A model generated the notes under the pieces. It saw only the letters and a list, made by a program, of their open reading frames with translations, did no database searches and had not been told where the DNA came from. A program made the translations under genes and the position numbers. From an uncultured Granulosicoccaceae bacterium (GTDB taxonomy: Bacteria; Pseudomonadota; Gammaproteobacteria; Granulosicoccales; Granulosicoccaceae), in contig CALHCI010000081.1 of assembly GCA_937931165.1 (NCBI GenBank), positions 1-43,253 of the forward strand: DNA of 43,253 bases, in the 5' to 3' direction. The stretch's first letter is position 1. Each line of letters opens with the position of its first letter. Below are positions 36,196 through 43,253 of the stretch, in pieces.

Positions 36196-38655
36196 ATGAA
36201 AAAGATTAAACCACTCGCGCCGCTGGCTATGGATGGGCAAGCGGTTGATCACGACTTCCGTCGCCACTACAGTCATACACTGGGTTGCGTTGCACCACTG
36301 CACGATGAACGTGAAAAATATGAAGCGCTGGCACTGGCTGTGCGCGACCGGCTGATGGAGCGCTGGACGGCAACCCGTATGCGCCATACTGAAACCGGCT
36401 GCAAGCGTGCTTATTATTTGTCGCTTGAATTTCTGATGGGCAGGGCACTTGGTAACGCGGTGCTTAATTTGAGTCTGGAATCTGCGGTGCGTGAAGCGCT
36501 GCACGGCTATGGTCAGGAGCTTGAAGAGCTGCAGGAGCAGGAAGCTGATGCCGGTCTGGGTAACGGTGGTCTTGGCAGGCTTGCGGCATGCTTTCTCGAC
36601 AGTTGTGCCAGCCTCGATCTGCCCGTCGTGGGTTACGGTATTCGCTATGAATACGGCATGTTCCGACAGGAAATACAGGACGGTGCTCAAGTCGAAGAGC
36701 CGGATCACTGGCTGCGTGATGGCTATGTCTGGGAAATCAAGCGTCCACAGGAAACCCGCAAGGTTAAGTTCGGTGGTCGCAGTGAATTTTATGTGAACGC
36801 TGAAGGTGCGACTCAGGTGCGCTGGGTGGATACTGAAACCGTACTGGCGGTACCACACGATACTCCCATACCAGGTTATGAAAACGATACCGTAAACACG
36901 TTGCGATTGTGGAAAGCAGCAGCGTCTGATGAGTTTGAACTGGGTGAATTTAACGCCGGGCGTTACACCGAATCAGTGGCGGCTAAAAACACTGCCGAAC
37001 ACATATCCATGGTGCTCTACCCCAACGACAGCAGCGAAAACGGTAAAGAGCTGCGGCTGCGCCAACAATACTTCCTTGCGTCTGCCAGTTTGCAGGATGT
37101 ACTTGCCCAGTGGGTAGAAGCCAACGGCACTAACTTCGACGGTTTCTCGGCTAAAAACTGTTTTCAGCTTAACGACACACACCCGAGTGTGGCAGTTGCA
37201 GAACTAATGCGTTTGTTAATGGATGAGTATCATCTTGGCTGGAATCGCGCGTGGGAGATCACCACTGAAACCATGGCGTATACCAATCATACGTTGCTGC
37301 CTGAAGCGCTCGAACGATGGTCGGTTGGTTTATTCCGTCAGTTGCTGCCCAGGCTGATAGATATTATCTTTGAAATTAACGCTCGCTTCCTGCACGAAGT
37401 ATCGATGAAGTGGCCAGGCGACACTGAACGACAGCGCCGCTTATCCATCATCGAAGAAGGCCCTGACCCGCAGGTGCGCATGGCATACCTTGCCATAGCT
37501 GGCAGCTTTTCTGTCAATGGTGTGGCCGCACTGCACACTGATTTACTGAAGCAGGGATTGTTTGCCGAGTTCAACGAACTGTGGCCGGAGAAATTTAATA
37601 ACAAAACCAATGGCGTAACACCACGTCGCTGGCTTGCCGCCTGCAACCCGGATTTGCGTAAGCTGCTTGATGACACCATTGGCAATAAATGGATTACTAA
37701 TCTTTCCGAGCTCGATTCACTGGAAAAGCATGTAAACAATGAAAACCTGCGCAGCGAATGGCGGCAGGTGAAGTTTGCTAATAAACGCAGGCTTGCTGCC
37801 ATGGTGGAGCAGGACTGCGGTGTGAAATTCGACATAGAAAGTATGTTTGATGTGCAGGTAAAACGTATTCACGAGTACAAGCGCCAGCTGCTGAATGTAC
37901 TGCACGTGGTTCACTTGTATTGTCGTATTAAAAACGGCGATACCGAAAAGTGGGCGCCGCGCAGTGTACTGCTTGGCGGTAAAGCAGCGCCGGGTTATTA
38001 CATGGCCAAGCAGATCATTAAGCTGACTAACAATGTGGCTAAAGTGGTCAACGAAGACCCTGATGTGGGTAACAAGCTTAAACTCGCATTTATACCTAAC
38101 TACCGGGTGTCGGCAATGGAAGTCATCTGCGCAGGTACAGATCTGTCAGAACAGATTTCTACCGCGGGTAAAGAAGCCTCAGGCACCGGTAACATGAAGT
38201 TTATGATGAACGGTGCGGTAACCATCGGTACGCTGGATGGTGCCAACATTGAAATCCGTGAAGAAGTTGGCGATGAAAATTTCTTCCTGTTTGGCTTGAC
38301 TGCCGCCGAAGTTGAAGCTGCGCGCGCCGATTACAACCCGAATGCCATCATTGAAGCTGATGAAGGTTTCAAGCAGGTAATGGATCTGCTCGAAGGTGGT
38401 TTTTTCAACCAGTTTGAAAGCGGTATATTCGATGCAGTGATTCAGAGCATCCGTGATCCGAACGATCCGTGGATGGTCGCAGCTGACTTCAGATCTTTTG
38501 TTGATGCCCAGCAACTGGCGGCAGAGGCCTACAGCGATATTGAACGCTGGACTACCATGAGCATTATGAATACGGCAAAGAGTGGTAAATTTTCTTCGGA
38601 CCGTACCATTGCAGATTATAATCGGGATATCTGGAAGCTTAAAAACGTTGCCTAA
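36196..38655 (+). CDS. glgP: Glycogen phosphorylase
   Basis: An 819-residue PLP enzyme that releases glucose-1-phosphate from glycogen or maltodextrins. The family blocks YYLSLEFLMGRALGNAV, GNGGLGRLAACFLDS and the C-terminal EASGTGNMKFMMNG are present; Lys668 in GNMKF is the pyridoxal phosphate attachment site. Length matches E. coli GlgP (815). The ATG has AAGAG about 9 nt upstream. It forms an operon with glgX and probably pgi, which together take glycogen to fructose-6-phosphate once a phosphoglucomutase, not seen here, acts. Confidence 0.96.
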   Translation: MKKIKPLAPLAMDGQAVDHDFRRHYSHTLGCVAPLHDEREKYEALALAVRDRLMERWTATRMRHTETGCKRAYYLSLEFLMGRALGNAVLNLSLESAVREALHGYGQELEELQEQEADAGLGNGGLGRLAACFLDSCASLDLPVVGYGIRYEYGMFRQEIQDGAQVEEPDHWLRDGYVWEIKRPQETRKVKFGGRSEFYVNAEGATQVRWVDTETVLAVPHDTPIPGYENDTVNTLRLWKAAASDEFELGEFNAGRYTESVAAKNTAEHISMVLYPNDSSENGKELRLRQQYFLASASLQDVLAQWVEANGTNFDGFSAKNCFQLNDTHPSVAVAELMRLLMDEYHLGWNRAWEITTETMAYTNHTLLPEALERWSVGLFRQLLPRLIDIIFEINARFLHEVSMKWPGDTERQRRLSIIEEGPDPQVRMAYLAIAGSFSVNGVAALHTDLLKQGLFAEFNELWPEKFNNKTNGVTPRRWLAACNPDLRKLLDDTIGNKWITNLSELDSLEKHVNNENLRSEWRQVKFANKRRLAAMVEQDCGVKFDIESMFDVQVKRIHEYKRQLLNVLHVVHLYCRIKNGDTEKWAPRSVLLGGKAAPGYYMAKQIIKLTNNVAKVVNEDPDVGNKLKLAFIPNYRVSAMEVICAGTDLSEQISTAGKEASGTGNMKFMMNGAVTIGTLDGANIEIREEVGDENFFLFGLTAAEVEAARADYNPNAIIEADEGFKQVMDLLEGGFFNQFESGIFDAVIQSIRDPNDPWMVAADFRSFVDAQQLAAEAYSDIERWTTMSIMNTAKSGKFSSDRTIADYNRDIWKLKNVA

Positions 38656-38677
38656 GTCATCAGTACGCTCATGACTT
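38654..38677 (+). promoter_or_regulatory. Hairpin overlapping the glgP stop codon
   Basis: AAGTCAT (38654-38660) pairs perfectly with ATGACTT (38671-38677) around a 10-nt loop, and the first arm includes part of the glgP stop codon. There is no clear T-tract, so it may be an mRNA-stabilising or attenuating structure between glgP and pgi rather than a full terminator. Confidence 0.4.
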
Positions 38678-38767
38678 TACTTGTGAACGCATAGGCAGCA
38701 AAGACGGGTGGGTAACTGCTCACCCGGCGCTTCCCCCATTGTCACTGCAATACCGGAGAGCTTTTTT

Positions 38768-40396
38768 ATGCAATCGCTGCACGCCGAGTGGGATGCGCTT
38801 AAGGCACATCATCGTGAGATCGAATCTGTTCATATGCGTGAGATGTTCGCGCAGGACAGCAGCCGGTTCGACACCTTCTCTGCCAGCGCCTGCGGCATAT
38901 TGCTCGACTATTCAAAAAACCGTATTAACAGCGAGACGCTGAAGCTTTTGACAGCACTTGCTGCACGCGCAGATATTGCCGGTGAGGCACAGCGCATGCT
39001 CAACGGTGAACGTATCAATGCGACTGAACAGCGCGCCGTGCTGCACACGGCACTGCGACTGCCGGCCAGTAAAAAGCTAATGGTCGACGGCGTTAACGTA
39101 GTCGAAGATATTCACGCTGTCAGTGATCAGGCGGCTGCCTTTGTTGATAAGGTTCGTAGCGGTGAATGGAAAGGGTATAGCGGTAAACCTATCCGGCATA
39201 TTGTTAACATCGGTATTGGCGGCTCTGACCTTGGGCCATTGATGGTGTGTGAAGCGTTAAAACCGTGGCAGCAGCGTGATCTTTCATTGCACTTTGTCAG
39301 TAATGTCGACGGCACTCACATCAGTGAAACACTGCAATTGGTGGATGCTGAAACCACGCTTTTTATTATTGCGTCCAAAACCTTTACCACGCAGGAAACG
39401 CTGGCGAATGCACATTCGGCAAGGCAATGGTTTCTTGATCAGGGGGCGGGTACTGACGATATTGCTAAGCACTTTGCTGCGGTTTCTACCAACGCGGATG
39501 CGGTGGCGGAGTTCGGTATAGACACCGACAACATGTTCCGCTTCTGGGACTGGGTAGGCGGGCGTTATTCATTGTGGTCGAGTATCGGGCTTACTATCAG
39601 GCTTGCTGTTGGCAACGAAAATTTTGATGCAATGCTTGCCGGTGCGCACAAGATGGATCAGCACTTTGCCAACACCCCTTATGAAAACAACTTGCCCGTG
39701 ATCATGGCGTTGCTGGGGGTATGGTATGGCAATTTTTTTGATGTGCGGTCACACGTCATTGCGCCATATGATCAATACCTGCATCGCTTCCCTGCGTATC
39801 TGCAACAGCTCGATATGGAAAGCAACGGCAAGTCGGTGCAGATGGATGGCTCGGCCTGCGAAGTAAGCACCGGTCCGGTCATCTGGGGAGAGCCGGGCAC
39901 TAACGGGCAGCATGCATTTTTTCAGTTGCTGCATCAGGGCACCGAACTGATCAGCGCAGATTTTATCGTTGCTGCAAAGTCGCAGAATCCACTGGGCAGA
40001 CATCAGCAGATGCTGCTTGCCAATTGCATTGCGCAAACCGAAGCGCTGATGCGCGGAAAAACCGAGGCCGAGGCGCGCGCGGAGCTCGAAGCAAAAGGCG
40101 CTGAAGATATTGACATACTGTCCCGGCACAAGGTGTTCTCCGGTAACCGGCCGACCAATACGCTGATTTTCGATGAGCTCAATCCAAATGTTCTCGGTGC
40201 ACTTATCGCGCTGTACGAACACAAAGTATTTGTACAGGGCAAAATCTGGGGGCTCAATTCGTTTGATCAGTGGGGGGTTGAGCTGGGTAAAGAGCTGGCC
40301 TCGACGGTACTCGGGGAGCTTGAATCGGGTAACCCTGGTGAGCATGACTCCTCAACGCTCGGATTGATCAATTACTGTCTGCAACGGCACAGTTGA
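38768..40396 (+). CDS. pgi: Glucose-6-phosphate isomerase
   Basis: A 542-residue enzyme interconverting glucose-6-phosphate and fructose-6-phosphate. Both PROSITE-type signatures are present: [15 protein letters not shown] (about 257-271) and [14 protein letters not shown] (about 493-506). The [19 protein letters not shown] and MESNGKSV blocks carry further active-site residues. Length matches E. coli Pgi (549). The frame extends 20 codons upstream, but a GGAGAG ribosome binding site about 8-10 nt before this ATG and alignment support it. It follows glgP by 112 bp and ends at an intrinsic terminator. Confidence 0.96.
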   Translation: MQSLHAEWDALKAHHREIESVHMREMFAQDSSRFDTFSASACGILLDYSKNRINSETLKLLTALAARADIAGEAQRMLNGERINATEQRAVLHTALRLPASKKLMVDGVNVVEDIHAVSDQAAAFVDKVRSGEWKGYSGKPIRHIVNIGIGGSDLGPLMVCEALKPWQQRDLSLHFVSNVDGTHISETLQLVDAETTLFIIASKTFTTQETLANAHSARQWFLDQGAGTDDIAKHFAAVSTNADAVAEFGIDTDNMFRFWDWVGGRYSLWSSIGLTIRLAVGNENFDAMLAGAHKMDQHFANTPYENNLPVIMALLGVWYGNFFDVRSHVIAPYDQYLHRFPAYLQQLDMESNGKSVQMDGSACEVSTGPVIWGEPGTNGQHAFFQLLHQGTELISADFIVAAKSQNPLGRHQQMLLANCIAQTEALMRGKTEAEARAELEAKGAEDIDILSRHKVFSGNRPTNTLIFDELNPNVLGALIALYEHKVFVQGKIWGLNSFDQWGVELGKELASTVLGELESGNPGEHDSSTLGLINYCLQRHS

Positions 40397-40411
40397 CGCT
40401 CGCGGGCGACG

Positions 40412-40450
40412 CTCACTGGTGATTCTCACTGGCGATGCTGGCCGGTGGCG
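40412..40450. repeat. Degenerate 13-bp tandem repeat after pgi
   Basis: Three adjacent 13-bp units: CTCACTGGTGATT, CTCACTGGCGATG and a more diverged CTGGCCGGTGGCG. It lies between the pgi stop codon and the terminator and has no obvious function. Confidence 0.5.
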
Positions 40451-40505
40451 AATGAAACCCGGTTAATCACCTCATCCGTCCAGCACTGCGGTTTTACCAC
40501 AAGGT

Positions 40506-40526
40506 AGGTCGCCGTAGACCTTTTTT
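40506..40526 (+). terminator. Intrinsic terminator of the glg-pgi operon
   Basis: AGGTC and GACCT form a 5-bp stem around GCCGTA, followed directly by a run of six T. The short stem is compensated by the clean T-tract. It ends the glgX-glgP-pgi unit before the GcvT-type gene. Confidence 0.6.
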
Positions 40527-40599
40527 GCATTCCGGCGGTGTTGCACAATCAGTGGTCGTCCGGCGTCAGTGTCGGGCTGTGCAACGGTGAAGGAAAAAA

Positions 40600-43020
40600 A
40601 TGAAAACTGAAACGCGTGCCGTGGTCATCGGTGGAGGTCTGGTCGGCTGCAGTATTCTGTACCATCTGACCAAACTCGGCTGGAATGACGTGATGCTGTT
40701 GGAGCGTGACGAGCTGACTTCCGGCTCTACCTGGCATGCCGCAGCCGGTATTCACGGTCTGCACGATAACAACAACATTTCCAAGCTGCAGTATTACACC
40801 ATCAAGATCTACAAAGAGCTTGAGGCAGAAACCGGTCAGGGGTGCGGGATTTTCCAGCCGGGCTCAATCTACATGGCGCAGACTGAAGATCGTGAGCACC
40901 AGTTGCGCATGCAGGCGGCCAAGGCCAAGTATTTTGATGTCGAATTTCACGAGATTTCGCTTAAAGAAGCGGTCGATCTTCACCCGCTGCTGAATACTGA
41001 TGGTATTCGCTGTGCGATGTTCGAGCCTGACGGTGGCAACGTCGACCCCTCTGGTGTGACTCACGCTTACGCCAAAGGCGCGCGCAACAACGGTGCAGAG
41101 ATCCATCGCTTTACACCGGTAATCGAAACCAACCAGCGCCCTGACGGCACTTGGGACGTGGTTACCCCGGAAGCGACAATCCACACCGAAGTGCTGATTA
41201 ATGCGGCCGGGCTGTGGGGGCGCGAGGTTGCACGACTTGCCGGACTCGAACTGCCGCTTATTCCGATGGAACACCAGTACTTTGTTACTGAAGACATCCC
41301 TGAAATTGTCGAAGCTGGTCGTCGCCTGCCTTCAATTGCCGATCGTGACGCTGAGTTTTATCTGCGTCAGGAAGGCAATGGCTTATTGGTTGGTGCCTAT
41401 GAAAAAGACGGCAGGTTCTGGGCAGAAGACGGCACACCGCTCGACTTCGGTCACGAGTTGCTGCCGGACGACCTCGACCGCATTGCAGACAATTTGGAAC
41501 TCGCCTGTGATCGAATTCCGGCGCTGGCTTCAGCGGGTGTGAAGCGAGTGATCAATGGCCCGATGATCTGGTCGCCGGACAGTGCCGCATTGTTTGGACC
41601 GGTACCGGAACTGAAAAACTATTTCTGCTGCAACGGCATTATCCCTGGCTTCAGTCAGTCCGGTGGTCTGGGGCTGTTGGCCGCTCAGTGGATTGTTGAA
41701 GGTGAGCCGGAGCTCGATCTGTTTCCGTGGGATCTGGCGCGCTTTGGCACCTGGCCTACCAAGCCGTACACCCGTGCAAGAGCGCTCGACTGTTACGCCA
41801 ATCGATTTAAGATTCACTTTCCATATGAAGAGCGGGATGCCGGTCGTCCATTGAAAACCCGCCCTGTCTACGAAAAACAAAAAGCCATGGGCGCCGTATT
41901 TGGCCTTAACTATGGTTGGGAGCATCCGCTGTGGTTTGCCGGAGAAGGGGTTGAAGCCAAAGAAGACTACGGCTTCGAACGCAAGGCATGGTTTGACGCG
42001 GTTAAAGATGAATGCGCTGCTTTGCGATCATCCGTGGGCATGCTCGATGTCTCCAACTACGCCAAATACGAAGTGAAAGGTCCGGGTTGTGGTGACTGGC
42101 TCAACCGGCTGGTCGCCAACAATGTGCCGACTGAAGTAGGGCGTTCCTGTCTGACACCTATGTTGGGTGTGCGTGGTGGTATCGCCGGTGACTTCACCAT
42201 CACCAAACTGGCCGATGATCACTTCTGGATGTTCGGTTCTGGTATGGCAGAAAGATATCACCAGCGCTTCTGGCAGATGTTGCCGATGCCGGATGGTGTC
42301 ACCCTTGAGTCACGCACCGAGGACTGGTGTGGTTTCAGTATTGCCGGCCCCAATTCACGTGACATGCTGCAGCGCATGACTAACGCAGACCTAAGCAACG
42401 ATGCATGGAAGTTTATGCGTTCGCAAAAAATCGGTATAGCCGGCATTGAAGCGCTGGCCATGCGGGTTTCATTTACCGGTGATCTGGGCTGGGAGGTCTA
42501 TGTCCCCACCGAACATCAGGTCGCCTTGTTCGATGCGCTGGTAGAAGAGGGTAAAGGCTACGATATGCGTCTAGTCGGTGGTCGTTCACTGTTGAGTCTG
42601 CGAATTGAAAAAGGCTATGGCTCATGGGGGCGTGAATACTCGCCGGAGTACTGGCCGCATGAAGTAGGTCTTGAACGCCTGATAAAAATGGACAAGCCCG
42701 AGTTCTTCGGTCGTGAAGTATGGGCGGGACTCGCAGAAAAAGCACCCCGTGAAAAACTGGTGATGTTATCGATTGATGTCACCAACGCCGATGCGCATGG
42801 TGGCGAGCCAATCTTTACCAAAGATGGCACACCGGTCGGTCGCGTTAGCTCCGGTGCTTATGGACACACGGTTGAGCAATCACTGGCATTGTGTTTTATC
42901 AAAACCGAGTATGTGCAGTCAGGTGCCGAGTTTGATGTAGCAGTGCTAGGCTTGCCGCATCATGCGCGTTTACTTGATAAGCCTCCGTTTGATCCTGAAG
43001 GCAAGAAACTACGCAGTTAG
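40600..43020 (+). CDS. GcvT family flavoprotein (dimethylglycine / sarcosine dehydrogenase-like)
   Basis: An 806-residue two-part enzyme. Residues 1-400 are a DAO-type FAD oxidoreductase with the dinucleotide motif VVIGGGLVGCSILYHL (8-23) and the SGSTWHAAAG block, where His46 corresponds to the histidine that carries covalent FAD in dimethylglycine dehydrogenase. Residues about 430-800 are a GcvT-like, folate-binding aminomethyltransferase domain. Such enzymes demethylate dimethylglycine, sarcosine or similar N-methyl amines and pass the one-carbon unit to tetrahydrofolate; the substrate here is not determined. A GAAGGA ribosome binding site precedes the ATG. It lies after the glg terminator, so it has its own transcription. 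Confidence 0.9.
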   Translation: MKTETRAVVIGGGLVGCSILYHLTKLGWNDVMLLERDELTSGSTWHAAAGIHGLHDNNNISKLQYYTIKIYKELEAETGQGCGIFQPGSIYMAQTEDREHQLRMQAAKAKYFDVEFHEISLKEAVDLHPLLNTDGIRCAMFEPDGGNVDPSGVTHAYAKGARNNGAEIHRFTPVIETNQRPDGTWDVVTPEATIHTEVLINAAGLWGREVARLAGLELPLIPMEHQYFVTEDIPEIVEAGRRLPSIADRDAEFYLRQEGNGLLVGAYEKDGRFWAEDGTPLDFGHELLPDDLDRIADNLELACDRIPALASAGVKRVINGPMIWSPDSAALFGPVPELKNYFCCNGIIPGFSQSGGLGLLAAQWIVEGEPELDLFPWDLARFGTWPTKPYTRARALDCYANRFKIHFPYEERDAGRPLKTRPVYEKQKAMGAVFGLNYGWEHPLWFAGEGVEAKEDYGFERKAWFDAVKDECAALRSSVGMLDVSNYAKYEVKGPGCGDWLNRLVANNVPTEVGRSCLTPMLGVRGGIAGDFTITKLADDHFWMFGSGMAERYHQRFWQMLPMPDGVTLESRTEDWCGFSIAGPNSRDMLQRMTNADLSNDAWKFMRSQKIGIAGIEALAMRVSFTGDLGWEVYVPTEHQVALFDALVEEGKGYDMRLVGGRSLLSLRIEKGYGSWGREYSPEYWPHEVGLERLIKMDKPEFFGREVWAGLAEKAPREKLVMLSIDVTNADAHGGEPIFTKDGTPVGRVSSGAYGHTVEQSLALCFIKTEYVQSGAEFDVAVLGLPHHARLLDKPPFDPEGKKLRS

Positions 43021-43112
43021 TGTGCACGGCAGCCAGCAGCATCAACCGCTCTACTTGTCGGGTGTCGTAAAAGTTGTTGTAGCGCTATTTGCGAAACGTG
43101 CTAAACACGTGC

Positions 43113-43145
43113 GCATCCACCATCATGCTGAGAACTGGTGGATGC
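43113..43145 (+). promoter_or_regulatory. Hairpin in the gap after the GcvT-type gene
   Basis: GCATCCACCA pairs perfectly with TGGTGGATGC around a 13-nt loop. There is no T-tract. A second, weaker CCCGG/CCGGG pairing lies downstream in the same gap. It could end the upstream message or form part of the leader of the next gene. Confidence 0.4.
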
Positions 43146-43237
43146 ACTCCTGGCTTATGCCACCCGGCACAACCTGCTTAAATCTTCCAGCCGGGAGAGA
43201 TCTCCACATTATCGAATGACTTTTACGCCACCCGCAC

Positions 43238-43244
43238 AAGGAGG
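43238..43244 (+). promoter_or_regulatory. Strong ribosome binding site of a gene starting at or beyond the right edge
   Basis: AAGGAGG is a near-perfect anti-16S match. The final base of the window (A at 43253) is 9 nt downstream and would be the first base of an ATG if TG follows. The coding region itself is outside the window. Confidence 0.6.
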
Positions 43245-43253
43245 GCGTCTATA

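Noticed and set aside
36124..36858. A 244-residue open frame on the minus strand inside glgX/glgP
   Set aside because: It is antisense to well-conserved glgP coding sequence, has no recognisable family or ribosome binding site, and is a shadow of codon bias.
43021..43253. A glycine riboswitch upstream of the gene beyond the right edge
   Set aside because: Glycine-related context suggested it, but the conserved aptamer motifs are not present in this gap.

Overview
This window looks like chromosomal DNA from a free-living, non-enteric gammaproteobacterium. The evidence is conserved gene order: mltD / yafS-like / dnaQ; smpB / ratA / rnfH / bamE / recN / nadK; and pncC-recA-recX-alaS-lysC-csrA-tRNA-Ser-tRNA-Arg, all familiar from Enterobacteria and Pseudomonas. 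A marine or aquatic lifestyle is only an inference, from the phytanoyl-CoA-dioxygenase-like and dimethylglycine-dehydrogenase-like genes. I cannot name the genus. No rRNA, CRISPR array, transposase, integrase or phage gene was seen.

Layout. (1) 1-4.7 kb is an accessory-looking stretch: a DoxX-like membrane protein, an orphan exported protein, an orphan lipoprotein and a hydrolase-OsmC fusion, interspersed with three copies of a structured repeat of about 285 bp (copy A cut by the left edge, copies B and C complete). (2) 4.7-8.5 kb holds a divergent pair, an enolase-superfamily enzyme and a ThDP-dependent enzyme, followed by a phytanoyl-CoA-dioxygenase-like gene; this looks catabolic, substrate unknown. 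(3) 8.8-12 kb has a periplasmic YceI protein followed by a cytochrome b561-YceI fusion, then a MOSC protein and an FHA protein. (4) 12-15.3 kb has MltD divergent from a YafS-like protein and DnaQ. (5) 15.3-22.5 kb has smpB, ratA, and a minus-strand run mutS-nadK-recN-bamE-rnfH (DNA repair, NADP supply, outer-membrane assembly). (6) 22.6-29.7 kb has pncC, recA, recX, alaS, lysC, csrA and two tRNA genes with recognisable promoters. (7) 29.8-33.9 kb has an overlapping sirtuin-AlkB pair, the N-terminal half of CinA (the C-terminal half is pncC, 8.4 kb away) and a secreted alpha/beta hydrolase. (8) 34-40.5 kb is a glycogen-breakdown set glgX-glgP-pgi ending in a terminator. (9) 40.6-43 kb has a GcvT-type flavoprotein, followed by a leader with a strong ribosome binding site for a gene just beyond the edge.

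The most unusual element is the dispersed repeat. Each complete copy has a head hairpin, a 24-bp-armed palindrome around a 60-61 nt loop that is itself conserved, about 100 bp of conserved sequence, and an end hairpin whose two arms change together between copies. In the two complete copies the end hairpin contains the stop codon of an unrelated minus-strand gene. It could be a non-autonomous mobile element, a structured RNA, or a terminator-bearing intergenic repeat; the sequence alone does not decide. Starts were moved inward from the longest frame where a ribosome binding site, signal peptide or family alignment favoured it; each entry says so.
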